NCBI GenBank assembly: GCA_026400935.1
Contig: JAPLNX010000168.1
Coordinates: 1-35,293 of the forward strand
Source: Planctomycetia bacterium
GTDB taxonomy: Bacteria; Planctomycetota; Planctomycetia; Planctomycetales; Planctomycetaceae
DNA: 35,293 nucleotides
Direction: 5' to 3'
Below are positions 1 through 8,384 of the stretch, in pieces; position 1 is the stretch's first letter, and every line of letters begins with the position of its first letter. The position numbers and the translations under genes were made by a program. The notes under the pieces are model-generated. The model had not been told where the DNA came from. It was given only the letters and a program-made list of their open reading frames with translations, and searched no databases.

Positions 1-114
1 GCATAAGTCTGCCCGTCGTCGCTTCACTTCGACTCGGATCTGCTCCGCCAGCGTGACCGTTAATCCCGCAACAATACCGACCACGACAATCAAGCCGACC
101 ACCACTAATGACAT
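1..114 (-). CDS. Small membrane protein, N-terminal part (runs off window)
   Basis: An ATG at 114 opens a frame that stays open to base 1, so only 38 residues are visible. They are a single hydrophobic stretch (about residues 3-23, rich in Val, Ile, Leu and Gly) followed by a basic segment with several Arg and Lys, which suggests an N-in or signal-anchor membrane segment. A GGGAG ribosome-binding site lies about six bases upstream of the ATG. It is the third gene in line on the minus strand after the aldolase and larC, 143 bases below the larC stop. The family is not recognisable from this fragment. Confidence 0.45.
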   Translation of the reverse strand, partial: MSLVVVGLIVVVGIVAGLTVTLAEQIRVEVKRRRADLC

Positions 115-257
115 TGCCCGCTCCCATCCTTGGGTCACTGACGACACGCTCCGCGCGTCACGAATTCAAACCATTGCCGAACAATTCCTCTCGTAGCGGG
201 AATCGGTAATTCCGAAAAGAGCAATTCGTCGTGACACGAACGACTCCGTTTGGTTAA

Positions 258-1625
258 TCACTGCGATTTCTTGCGCTTCGGGCTGCTGTCATGGTCGTGG
301 GAATGACCTTTGTCGTGATCGTGGTCATGTTCGCAATCGTGATCGTGGCTGCCGTCGTGATCATGATCATGCCCGCAATCATGGTCGTGCTCACTATCGT
401 GGTCATGATCGTGCCCACCGTCGTGGTCATGTTCGTGTTGATCAAACGCCTTCTCGATCTGCTCCGCAAAACACTGTTCGGCGACGCGGTAGATTTCGCG
501 GATGGGAACTTTGCGTTCGGAGGCCATCTTCGCACAGGCATCGAATTCCGGAGTAAACAGCGGTCGTTCGCCGTGTCGCCAGCCGAGCTTTCCTTGCAAC
601 AAACCAAACGGCGTTTCGATGACGCACGATTGCCGAGCTCGTTTCGAGCGCTGCATCAATTGGCGGCGGATTCCGAACGTGAAGGTCTCGGTGAAGATGA
701 TGTTTTCCATCACCTGCAAGTCGGCAGGGCGGCACAAGACGGCGAGCAATACCCCCGGTCGATTCTTCTTCATTTGGATTGGCGTGGTGAAGACGTCAAC
801 CGCTCCTGCGTCGAACAACTTTTGCTTCGTGTAGGCAATCACCTCCGGCGTGACGTCGTCCAGATTCGTTTCGAGCTGCACAACTTCATCCGATTCCGGC
901 AGCGCGGCACTCTCGCCGACAAACAACCGCAGGATGTTCGCACGATCGGCGAGGTCGCGGCTCCCCGCTCCGTAGCCGATCGACTCGACGGTCATTTCCG
1001 GCAGTGCCGAGAACCGCGTAACCAACGCTTTCAAAATCGCCGCGCCGGTTGGGGTCGTCAGTTCCGCTTCGACAGCCAGATCGACGAGCGGAATCCCTTT
1101 GAGCAACTCGGCCGTCGCCGGGGCTGGAATCGGGCAGACACCGTGAGCGATCTCGATGCGCCCTCGTCCGGTCGGAACGGGGCTCGCCACAATTTCATCG
1201 ACGCCAAGCAGATCAAATCCGATCGCCGCACCGACAATGTCCACGATCGAGTCGATCGCGCCGACTTCGTGGAAGTGAACCTTGTCGATTGTCGTCCCAT
1301 GCACGTGAGCTTCGGCTTCTGCAATCGCCTGGAAAATTTTCTTGGCAAGAGCTTTTTGCTTTTTCGTGATGTCATCCGCGCCGTCGATCAGCTTCGTGAT
1401 GTCCTTCAGATTTCGATGTGCATGTTGCTCGGGATGCTCGACCTCAACCTGCAACGCGCGAAAGCCTCCTTTGGTTACTTCCATTACACGCAGTTCAACT
1501 TCCGGCAATCCGAGTGAGTCGATCCCACGAATGATCTGGTCGACGTCGGCACCCGCATCGATCAAAGCTCCCAAAGTCATGTCGCCACTGATTCCGCAGC
1601 AGCAGTCGAGATAGGCAATCCGCAC
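258..1625 (-). CDS. larC: LarC, nickel-pincer cofactor biosynthesis protein, with His/Asp-rich tail
   Basis: LarC is the CTP-dependent nickel insertase that finishes the nickel-pincer nucleotide cofactor of lactate racemase and related LarA enzymes. The 455-residue product opens with the family's LDCCCGISGDM motif and contains FHEVGAIDSIVD, ELTTPTGA, ETNLDDVTPE and MKKNRPG blocks, covering both halves of the protein. In Lactobacillus these halves (LarC1/LarC2) are joined by a programmed frameshift; here they are one uninterrupted frame. The start is GTG at 1625. The tail from about residue 397 is a run of His-Asp pairs with two interspersed Cys, absent from typical LarC of about 400 residues, and probably stores or hands over nickel. 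The upstream neighbour is an HpaI-type aldolase 74 bases away. LarA, LarB and LarE are not in the window. Confidence 0.93.
   Translation of the reverse strand: MRIAYLDCCCGISGDMTLGALIDAGADVDQIIRGIDSLGLPEVELRVMEVTKGGFRALQVEVEHPEQHAHRNLKDITKLIDGADDITKKQKALAKKIFQAIAEAEAHVHGTTIDKVHFHEVGAIDSIVDIVGAAIGFDLLGVDEIVASPVPTGRGRIEIAHGVCPIPAPATAELLKGIPLVDLAVEAELTTPTGAAILKALVTRFSALPEMTVESIGYGAGSRDLADRANILRLFVGESAALPESDEVVQLETNLDDVTPEVIAYTKQKLFDAGAVDVFTTPIQMKKNRPGVLLAVLCRPADLQVMENIIFTETFTFGIRRQLMQRSKRARQSCVIETPFGLLQGKLGWRHGERPLFTPEFDACAKMASERKVPIREIYRVAEQCFAEQIEKAFDQHEHDHDGGHDHDHDSEHDHDCGHDHDHDGSHDHDCEHDHDHDKGHSHDHDSSPKRKKSQ
285..437 (-). repeat. Tandem repeat coding the His/Asp tail of LarC
   Basis: About three copies of a 42-bp unit encode a 14-residue pattern (HDHDHD, two residues, HDHD, two residues), with flanking partial units. 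Nineteen histidines and two cysteines fall within about 50 residues. The plus strand of this stretch reads as repeated gatcgtg/catg strings, which creates long spurious open frames. Confidence 0.85.
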
Positions 1626-1699
1626 GGTGATGTCTTTCGTTGGTCGTGATGAAAAGTGATCAGAATGGTGGCGAAGAAGTTTGCCGGACTTACGTCACA

Positions 1700-2497
1700 C
1701 TAATACCGCGCCAAGTCGCCTGCGTGTTGTTTGAGGTTCAGCTTTGTCACGATTTCTTGCGCGCCCACGATCATCATCCGCAGCTCGCTGCCGATGGCGA
1801 TGAACTGCCAGCCTTCGTCGATTCGCTTCTGCACATCAGCGGTTGTCTGCACATGCAAGCCAACCGGAGTCCCGACTTTCTTGCCGGCCGCGAGCACTCG
1901 TTGCAGCATCGCTTCGAGTTCGGCCGGGGACGGGTCGATGCCATCGGGGCCGCGCATTTGCGCGGAGAGATCGTTCGGGCCGACGAAGATCGCATCGACT
2001 CCGGGGAGGCTGTAAATCGCCTCGGCGTTTTCGACCCCCTGCGGAGATTCCGTTTGCAGGATGACCAGGATCTCGTCGTTCGCGTGTTTGTAATAGTCGC
2101 CGGCGGTCGCATCGAAGTTCAACGCGTGCAACGCTCCGCCGACGGAGCGATTGCCGGTCGGCGGGTACTTTGCGGCGGCAATCGCCAGCTTCGCCTCTTC
2201 GACCGTGTTGACCATCGGCACGACAATCCCCATCGCGCCGCCGTCGAGTACGCGCTTGATGAGGTCATGATCGCCACGTGGTACGCGTGCGAGCGGCACG
2301 CAGCCCGCTTCGGCAATCGACGCGAAGCACATCGCCGCGTCGGACCAGTCGATCGGCGAATGCTCCAGATCAACCGTCAGCCACGGAAAGCCAGAACGAG
2401 CCATGAATCGGCTCGCGAACACGTTTCCCAACGACAACCAGGTGCCGACTTGTGGCTTCCCCGCCTTCAACGCCGCCTTGACCGGATTCTTCTTCAT
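1700..2497 (-). CDS. HpcH/HpaI-family class II aldolase
   Basis: Members cleave or form 4-hydroxy-2-oxo acids, releasing pyruvate plus an aldehyde, with a divalent metal (HpaI, GarL, YfaU types). The 265-residue product carries the family motifs [23 protein letters not shown] and VGPNDLS. With the ATG at 2497 the candidate catalytic and metal residues are Asp43, His46, Arg71, Glu150 and Asp176, each one position beyond those I recall for E. coli HpaI, which supports both the assignment and the start. GAGAGG lies five bases before this ATG. The frame is open 32 codons further upstream, but that extension is low-complexity Ser/Pro/Thr and unlikely to be translated. larC follows on the same strand after 74 bases, so the two may be cotranscribed. 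The substrate cannot be told from sequence. Confidence 0.88.
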   Translation of the reverse strand: MKKNPVKAALKAGKPQVGTWLSLGNVFASRFMARSGFPWLTVDLEHSPIDWSDAAMCFASIAEAGCVPLARVPRGDHDLIKRVLDGGAMGIVVPMVNTVEEAKLAIAAAKYPPTGNRSVGGALHALNFDATAGDYYKHANDEILVILQTESPQGVENAEAIYSLPGVDAIFVGPNDLSAQMRGPDGIDPSPAELEAMLQRVLAAGKKVGTPVGLHVQTTADVQKRIDEGWQFIAIGSELRMMIVGAQEIVTKLNLKQHAGDLARY

Positions 2498-2584
2498 GAT
2501 GCCTCTCGGAGTTTTGGTTCTGTTTGGTGACGGGGGGATTCTCCGAGTTGAAGGCGAGACGTCAACCGAGGGGCTGGTAGCAAA

Positions 2585-2705
2585 ATTGGTCATTGGTTAT
2601 CGGTCGTTGATCATTGGTCATTTGGCGGACATCGGACAGGACGTCAAACGTCTTCATAGTCATTTTCAATGATCAGTGACCAACGACCTATAACCAACGA
2701 TCAAT
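2585..2705. repeat. 37-bp imperfect inverted repeat of degenerate 7-bp units
   Basis: The arms at 2585-2621 and 2669-2705 pair at 31 of 37 positions around a 47-base spacer. Each arm is itself a string of heptamers close to TCATTGG (complement TGACCAA in the second arm), so a tandem repeat has been duplicated in inverted orientation. It lies between divergent genes. Confidence 0.8.
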
Positions 2706-2773
2706 CTCCGCCTCCCCGACCCCTACGATCGTTCCATACTCCCACCGAACGTCCGACTGCGAAGACCTTCCGG

Positions 2774-2802
2774 TTGACCCTTGGAGTTAGCCGCCCTACG
2801 TT
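2774..2802 (+). promoter_or_regulatory. Possible sigma-70-type promoter
   Basis: TTGACC at 2774-2779, a 17-base spacer and TACGTT at 2797-2802 resemble -35 and -10 boxes, about 88 bases before the DUF1549 start at 2890. This is pattern matching only; planctomycete promoters are not well constrained by this consensus. Confidence 0.25.
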
Positions 2803-2889
2803 ACGCATCAGCCGATACCAATTAGATGACCTTCGTCGGTCATCCCCACCTGTGTCGGTTCCTACCACAATTCGCCGGAGGCCCACCTG

Positions 2890-5526
2890 ATGCCGGCACG
2901 ATTTATCAGCACGTTTCAAGTTGTCGTAAAACAGGCGGCTCGCCTGTTTGTTTTTTGCGAGAAGCTAGGCAGGCGAGCCGCCCGCCCTACGAAAGAATCA
3001 GCGTCTCCTCGCGTTGTTCTTTCGCTCGTCGTGATGGTTTTCACGCTCACTCTATCGGCAAACGCTGACGCTCAAGAGCCGTTGCATCGGCGGATCGACG
3101 CGATCGTCAACTCGGCTCCGCTGGGGCCGGTCGCGGCGATTTGTTCGGATGCCGATTTCGCGCGGCGCGTGTCCCTCGATCTGCATGGTCGGGCGATGAC
3201 CGGGACCGAAGCGAAAGCGTTTCTCGACGATTCGGCTCCCGACAAGCGGGCGAAGCTGATTGACAAACTGGTCGCTAGCCCTTGGTTTGCTCGGCATCTG
3301 GCGAACACCGTCAGCGTCATGCTGATGGAACGCCGAGCCGACGCGAACGTACCTTTGGCCGAATGGGACAAGTATTTGTACGAGTCGTTCCTGGCCAACA
3401 AGCCGTATGACCAACTGGTCCGCGAGTTGATCGCGGCGGACGGAACCGTTCCGGCCACTCGACCGGCTTCGAAGTTCTTCCTCGACCGCACCGCCGAGCC
3501 GAATTTGATGACGCGCGACATCGGCCGCATCTTCTTTGGGCGCGACCTGCAATGTGCTCAGTGCCACGACAGTCCGCTCGTCAATGATTTCTTGCAGGCG
3601 GACTATTACGGAATGCAGGCGTTCGTCGTCCGCACGGTGATGTTCAACGACGAGGTCGCGAAGAAGCAGATGCTCGGCGAGAAGGCGGACGGCGATGTCG
3701 CGTTTACATCGGTCTTCACGAAGGAATCGGGCGTCAGTGCGCCGCGAGTTCCCGCCGGAGCGTTCGTCGAAGATCCGCTGCTGCCGATCGGCGAGGACTA
3801 CAACGTCAAACCGGCCGAGAAGGTTCGTCCCGTTCCGAAATACAGCCGCCGAGCGAAACTGGCCGAGGCGATCACGGCGACCAACAACGCACCGTTCAAT
3901 CGCAATCTCGCCAACCGCGTCTGGGCGATGATGCTCGGCCGAGGGATCGTGCATCCGCTGGATTTACATCATTCGGACAACCCGCCGACTCATCCGGAGT
4001 TACTCGACTTGCTAACCGCCGAGGTTGTTGCGGCGAAGTACGATGTAAAGTCGATCATCCGCGAGATCGCGATGACCCAGACGTATCAGCGTGCGGGCGA
4101 ACTCCCCGCCGACTGGAACGCTGCGTCACAACAAGCCGCCGCGTTGCTCGCCGCGCTCGATCCGAAAGAGAAAGAGTTCGCCGCCGCAATCGATCAATCG
4201 AAGGAAACCGCGAAGGGACCCGACACCGAGTTCGATGCCGCCAAGAAAGCAGCCGCTCCCGTGCGCGATGAGTTGAGCAAGATCACCGCCGCTGCCGTCG
4301 AGGCTCGCAAACAGTGGGACGTAGCGACCGATGCGATCACAAAGACCAACGGGCAGATCACTCCAAAAGCGGACCTCCTGAAACCGATCTCAGAGTCAGC
4401 CGCAAAGGCAGCCGAGGCTCTCGCGAAGTTGCCGAGCGACGCGGAACTCAAGAAGGCGACCGAGTTCTTTCAAGCTCGTGCGACTGCTTTGAACACCGAA
4501 CTCGCCGCTCTGACGAAAGCTCGCGACGATCAAACCGCCGCTGCCAAAACAAAGGCTGATGCCTTTGCGACTGCAGCAACGGCAATCAATCCCCTTCGTG
4601 AGAAATGGGTTGCTGAGAAAGCGAAGCTCGACGCCGCTCGCGACAAGCATGAAGCCGCCACCGTCGTGATCCGCGCTCACACTGCCAACAAGAACGTTAC
4701 TGCGCGACGCATCGCCGGTTTGAAGACGCTCGCCGGTTACAACGAGCAAGTCGCGAAAGCCACTGCCTCTCAAGCCGTACTCGTCGCGAAACAAACCGAA
4801 CTCGCCACCGCTCAGCAAATGCTAACTCAAGCCGCCGACGAGGCCGCGAAGGCCGCTGCTCAAAAAGCCGTGGCCGATGTAACCGCGCTGCTGGCGACAA
4901 CTCAGCAACAAGCGAAGTCGGATGCCGAGGGACTCGCGGCGACTCGCGAACAGATCGCTCAGTTCTGCGTTGAGCACTTTTACGTCGCCGGGCTGAAGCC
5001 GCTGACACCGGAACAACTTACCGCCAGCACGCTGACTGCCGCCACATACATCGGCATTCAAACGGCGAACGCAAACGCCGAACTCGACAAAGCTGCTCAA
5101 GCCGCCGCAGCGAAACCCGAAACCGCAGTGCCGCCGCCGCTGGGCGGACGCGAACGACAAGTCGAAGAGCACATCTTCGAGAAACTGCTTCGCCCAAATG
5201 CCGGCCCGTTCATCGCCATGTTCGGCGGTGGAGCGGGACAGCCTCAAGACGTCTTCTACGCGACCGCCGACCAAGCACTGTTCTACGGCAACGGCGGCAC
5301 CGTTCACTCCTGGGCCGGAGTGCTTGCTGCTCCGCTGTCGAATCAAAAAGACCCGAAGCTGCTGGCCGAAGAGATGTACTTAAACGTCTTCAACCGCCTA
5401 CCGACCGAAGAGGAAATCGCCGCCGTGACGACTTACCTACAATCCCGCGCCGACACCCGCGTCCCCGCCATCCAGGAAATGGTGTGGGGCTTGTTGTCAT
5501 CAGCGGAGTTTCGATTTAATCACTGA
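2890..5526 (+). CDS. DUF1549/DUF1553 protein with a large coiled-coil insertion
   Basis: This 878-residue protein is of the planctomycete DUF1549/DUF1553 type, exported proteins of unproven function usually encoded with DUF1501 partners. The start at 2890 follows GGAGG by eight bases. The signal-peptide core (SLVVMVFTLTLSANADA) lies unusually deep, at about residues 46-62, because a palindromic repeat (2925-2991) occupies the leader; a later ATG at 3034 is a possible alternative start. The DUF1549 region spans about residues 67-250 and includes a CxxCH motif at Cys222-His226. DUF1553 begins near residue 315 (NRVWAMMLGRGIVHP). It is interrupted at about 412-700 by an Ala/Lys/Glu-rich region predicted by eye to be coiled coil, and resumes to end in the typical SSAEFRFNH. 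The DUF1501 gene follows after 67 bases. Confidence 0.88.
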   Translation: MPARFISTFQVVVKQAARLFVFCEKLGRRAARPTKESASPRVVLSLVVMVFTLTLSANADAQEPLHRRIDAIVNSAPLGPVAAICSDADFARRVSLDLHGRAMTGTEAKAFLDDSAPDKRAKLIDKLVASPWFARHLANTVSVMLMERRADANVPLAEWDKYLYESFLANKPYDQLVRELIAADGTVPATRPASKFFLDRTAEPNLMTRDIGRIFFGRDLQCAQCHDSPLVNDFLQADYYGMQAFVVRTVMFNDEVAKKQMLGEKADGDVAFTSVFTKESGVSAPRVPAGAFVEDPLLPIGEDYNVKPAEKVRPVPKYSRRAKLAEAITATNNAPFNRNLANRVWAMMLGRGIVHPLDLHHSDNPPTHPELLDLLTAEVVAAKYDVKSIIREIAMTQTYQRAGELPADWNAASQQAAALLAALDPKEKEFAAAIDQSKETAKGPDTEFDAAKKAAAPVRDELSKITAAAVEARKQWDVATDAITKTNGQITPKADLLKPISESAAKAAEALAKLPSDAELKKATEFFQARATALNTELAALTKARDDQTAAAKTKADAFATAATAINPLREKWVAEKAKLDAARDKHEAATVVIRAHTANKNVTARRIAGLKTLAGYNEQVAKATASQAVLVAKQTELATAQQMLTQAADEAAKAAAQKAVADVTALLATTQQQAKSDAEGLAATREQIAQFCVEHFYVAGLKPLTPEQLTASTLTAATYIGIQTANANAELDKAAQAAAAKPETAVPPPLGGRERQVEEHIFEKLLRPNAGPFIAMFGGGAGQPQDVFYATADQALFYGNGGTVHSWAGVLAAPLSNQKDPKLLAEEMYLNVFNRLPTEEEIAAVTTYLQSRADTRVPAIQEMVWGLLSSAEFRFNH
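2925..2991. repeat. REPIN-like palindromic element inside the DUF1549 leader
   Basis: The arms at 2925-2949 and 2967-2991 pair at 19 of 25 positions, with a fully paired core GGCGGCTCGCCTG. The right end is intact CTACG; the left end has decayed from GTAG to GTAA. The core is the same as in the perfect copy at 11869-11925. It is translated as about residues 12-35 of the DUF1549/DUF1553 protein. Confidence 0.85.
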
Positions 5527-5593
5527 CCAAGACTTGCCTTGCGGGCAAGATTTCGTCGCAAAAATCGTGGTACCTAACTTGGAGACCTAAACC

Positions 5594-6886
5594 ATGAAAT
5601 GTTCGTATGCCTGTCAGTCGTCGGAGCACTTGATTGGTCGTCGCCAGTTCTTGGGTGGCGTTGCTGCTGGGGCGGGGGCGATCGTGGGAGGTGGGATCGG
5701 AACGCTCACTCGGCCAGTCATGGCGGAGCAGTTAAATAAGCAGCAGAAGCGCGTGATCGTCTTCAATATGCACGGCGGCTTAAGTCAATTGGAAAGCTGG
5801 GATCCAAAACCGGGAACCGATACCGGTGGGCCTTTTCGAGCGATCGCGACTTCGCAGACTGGCGTGCATATCAGCGAGTTGTTGCCGCACACGGCCAAGC
5901 AGATGCACCGATTGGCGATCATTCGGAGCGTCAACACGCACGAGAACGATCACGGCAAAGGGATGCACATGATGCTGACCGGGCGGAAGGAAACTCCCGG
6001 CATGGCATTTCCACAGATTGGGGCTGTTGCGGCGAAATCGTTGTCGCCGGAGAACGCGGGATTGCCGGGGCACATCATCATTACTCCCGGCGGTGGCGGT
6101 GGACGAGGCAATGACTCCGCCTATCTCGGCCCGAAGTACGCCAGCATTGCGCTCGGCAACGGCAACCCGCCGGCGAACTCTGCGCGGCCCGAGGCGATTG
6201 CGGAAGCGGTCGATGCTTCACGCAATGATTTCCGCAAGAAGGCCAACGAGCGGTTCAATCTCAAACGCCGCACCGCGATGACCGACGCTTTCGTGCAGAG
6301 CTACGATCAGGCACAGCAGATGATGGCTCAGCGAGATGCGTTTGATATCACCAAGGAATCGGACACCGATCAAGCACGCTACGGAAAACACGACTTCGGT
6401 CGGCATTGCCTGCTGGCTCGGCGGCTGTTGGAACGCAACGTCAGCTTCGTGCAAGTCACGCACTCGAACTACGACACTCACAACGAGAATTTCAACTTCC
6501 ATCTCGAACAGCTTGGCGAATGGGATCAGCCATTCGCGACGTTGGTCGGCGATTTGGCCGATCGCGGGATGCTGGAATCGACGTTGGTGGTCGTGTTGTG
6601 TGAATTCGGTCGCACACCGAACATCAATCATTTGTTCGGCCGCGATCATTGGGGGACCGCGTGGTCGGTGCTCGTCGGCGGAGCGAAGGTGATTCCTGGC
6701 GCGGTGATCGGTAAGACGAACGCGAACGGCACTCAAGTGACCGACCGCGAAGTGACCGCTGGGCACCTCTTCCACACTTACATGCAGGCGCTGGGTGTCG
6801 ATTCGACCGGCACGTTCGACATCGGCGGTCGTCCGATGCCGATCGCCGATCCGGCATATTCCGGGATCAAAGAGCTGATTGCTTAG
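5594..6886 (+). CDS. DUF1501 protein, Tat-exported, sulfatase-like fold
   Basis: DUF1501 proteins are periplasmic, related to the alkaline-phosphatase/sulfatase superfamily, and in planctomycetes partner DUF1549/DUF1553 proteins; no reaction has been firmly shown. The 430-residue product has a twin-arginine signal (GRRQFLGG at residues 15-22, a Gly/Ala-rich core, likely cleavage after Ala44). The mature part carries FNMHGGLSQLESWDPKP, then EFGRTPNIN and GRDHWGTAWS near the C-terminus, where conserved Asp and His probably bind metal. GGAG lies nine bases before the ATG. It is 67 bases downstream of the DUF1549/DUF1553 gene and almost certainly in the same transcript. Confidence 0.92.
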   Translation: MKCSYACQSSEHLIGRRQFLGGVAAGAGAIVGGGIGTLTRPVMAEQLNKQQKRVIVFNMHGGLSQLESWDPKPGTDTGGPFRAIATSQTGVHISELLPHTAKQMHRLAIIRSVNTHENDHGKGMHMMLTGRKETPGMAFPQIGAVAAKSLSPENAGLPGHIIITPGGGGGRGNDSAYLGPKYASIALGNGNPPANSARPEAIAEAVDASRNDFRKKANERFNLKRRTAMTDAFVQSYDQAQQMMAQRDAFDITKESDTDQARYGKHDFGRHCLLARRLLERNVSFVQVTHSNYDTHNENFNFHLEQLGEWDQPFATLVGDLADRGMLESTLVVVLCEFGRTPNINHLFGRDHWGTAWSVLVGGAKVIPGAVIGKTNANGTQVTDREVTAGHLFHTYMQALGVDSTGTFDIGGRPMPIADPAYSGIKELIA

Positions 6887-6901
6887 ATCTGGTATCAATC
6901 C

Positions 6902-6965
6902 GTAGCACGGGAGGCTCGCCTGTGCGGTTTCTCCGATGCAATCACAGGCGAGACGCCTGTGCTAC
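6902..6965. repeat. REPIN-like element, GTAG/CTAC ends, intergenic
   Basis: The arms at 6902-6924 and 6943-6965 pair at 20 of 23 positions, with GTAG at the left end and CTAC at the right. The right arm is itself a perfect 8-bp hairpin (CACAGGCG, three-base loop, CGCCTGTG). It sits 15 bases after the DUF1501 stop and could double as a transcript end. Confidence 0.85.
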
Positions 6966-7012
6966 GGGATTTGAACCGCTTCTTCGCTGACTTCTGGAAC
7001 TGGTAACGCGGC

Positions 7013-8182
7013 ATGAGTTCGACCTCTTTGACCGCTGCCGAATTGACTGCGGCGTTGAAGCAGCGAGCGACCGAACTCGGCTTTGATTTGTGCGGCGTGG
7101 CGGAGGCCGCTCGCCCCGAAGGGTTTGATTGGTTGCGACGCTGGTTGGATCGCGGCTTCGCAGGGGAGATGAGTTACATCCCGCGGCGTGAGTCGGCTTA
7201 CGAGCATCCGCGCGACGTGCTCGCGTCCGTCCGCAGCGTGGTCATGCTGGCGATGAATTATCGCACGGAAGAGTCCGGCGCATCGCTCGGCAACGGTGAC
7301 GCACAATCCGAATCGCCGGCGACACAAGCGGGGCGAGTCTCGCGCTACGCGTGGGGCAAGCGGGACTATCACGACGTCCTGCGCGAGCGGCTCAAACAGC
7401 TCGCCGACTTTCTGCACGAACAACATCCCGGCTGTCGCACGCGCGGAGTGGTCGATACGGCCCCGTTGCTCGAACGCGATTTCGCGCGACAGGCGGGGCT
7501 CGGTTGGTTCGGCAAGAACACGATGCTGATCAACAAGCGGATCGGCAGTTGGTTCTTTTTGGCCGGGTTGCTGACGGACGTCGAATTAGTCGCCGACGCA
7601 CCGCACAACACCTCGCATTGCGGAACCTGCACGCGCTGTTTGGAAGCCTGTCCGACCGATGCGTTTGTTGAACCGTGCGTGCTCGACGCGCGAAAATGTA
7701 TTTCGTATCTGACGATCGAACTGCGCGATCAGCCGATCCCGACCGAACTGCGTCCCCTGATGGGGGACTGGATCTTCGGCTGTGACGTGTGTCAGGACGT
7801 TTGCCCGTGGAATCGCAAAGCCCCCATTTCAGATGAACCTGCTTTTGAGCCGCGCGAAAGACTCAACCCGGCGAAAGTCGATTGGCTGTTGCAACTGGAC
7901 GACGCGGCATTCGACGCTGAGTTTTTGGGAACGCCGATGCAGCGAACTGGTCGGGCCGCTTTGCTGCGGAATGCGGTGATCGCAATCGGGAATTGCGGTG
8001 ATCAGGCCTCGCTTCCCGCGTTGTCCCAAGCATTGAATGACGTCGAGCCACTTGTTCGAGGGGCCGCTGCTTGGGCGTTGAACCGACTGGGTGGTTCCGC
8101 CGCAATCGTGTTGTTGCAGGAGCGGCAGGCGATCGAAACGAACGCTGGCGTCCACGAAGAAATTACAGCCGAATGGTCATGA
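7013..8182 (+). CDS. queG: QueG, epoxyqueuosine reductase
   Basis: QueG carries out the last step of queuosine synthesis in tRNA, reducing epoxyqueuosine with cobalamin and two [4Fe-4S] clusters in the cytoplasm. The 389-residue product shows the two ferredoxin-type motifs: Cys203-x2-Cys206-x2-Cys209-x3-Cys213-Pro, and Cys257-x2-Cys260-x3-Cys264-Pro followed by WNRK. The N-terminal half has the family blocks GFAGEMSYI, HPRDVL, SRYAWGKRDYHD and GLGWFGKNTMLI. The C-terminal 70 residues look like HEAT-type helical repeats, as in known QueG. Length is normal. No clear ribosome-binding site precedes the ATG. Neighbouring genes are unrelated, so it is probably a single-gene unit. Confidence 0.95.
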   Translation: MSSTSLTAAELTAALKQRATELGFDLCGVAEAARPEGFDWLRRWLDRGFAGEMSYIPRRESAYEHPRDVLASVRSVVMLAMNYRTEESGASLGNGDAQSESPATQAGRVSRYAWGKRDYHDVLRERLKQLADFLHEQHPGCRTRGVVDTAPLLERDFARQAGLGWFGKNTMLINKRIGSWFFLAGLLTDVELVADAPHNTSHCGTCTRCLEACPTDAFVEPCVLDARKCISYLTIELRDQPIPTELRPLMGDWIFGCDVCQDVCPWNRKAPISDEPAFEPRERLNPAKVDWLLQLDDAAFDAEFLGTPMQRTGRAALLRNAVIAIGNCGDQASLPALSQALNDVEPLVRGAAAWALNRLGGSAAIVLLQERQAIETNAGVHEEITAEWS

Positions 8183-8384
8183 CTTTCGGTGAAATCGTGA
8201 TGTTCCTGTGTTGTAAATTTTCAACGCGCCTGCTGATGCAGGACGTTAGAAGTGTGCTCACGTTTTCCGAAGAAGAATCCGAACTGGCGATGACAGTCTC
8301 GTGGGCTACACTGTCTCAGTCTTTCCTCAATGCGAAGTGCCCGCCTGAAAACATCCCAGTCTGCCCTATTCTGCTTGAGACACG

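Larger units (their letters stand above)
2498..2889. other. Divergent intergenic region
   Basis: This 392-base gap separates the minus-strand aldolase from the plus-strand DUF1549 gene, so it should hold promoters for both. It contains a long imperfect inverted repeat built of degenerate heptamers (2585-2705) and one plausible sigma-70-type promoter toward the plus-strand gene. Short open frames here have no recognisable features and are not called. Confidence 0.6.

Noticed and set aside
291-1517. 408-codon open frame on the plus strand opposite larC
   Set aside because: Its translation has no family motifs, begins with a low-complexity Val/Ile/Met run that is the antisense of the His/Asp repeat, and larC is unambiguous on the other strand.
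1640-2530. 296-codon plus-strand frame opposite the aldolase
   Set aside because: Antisense shadow; the minus strand encodes a complete HpaI-type protein with all expected active-site residues.
5533-5549. Hairpin between the DUF1549 and DUF1501 genes
   Set aside because: The CTTGCC/GGCAAG stem is only six pairs with no U-run; too weak to call as a terminator within a likely operon.
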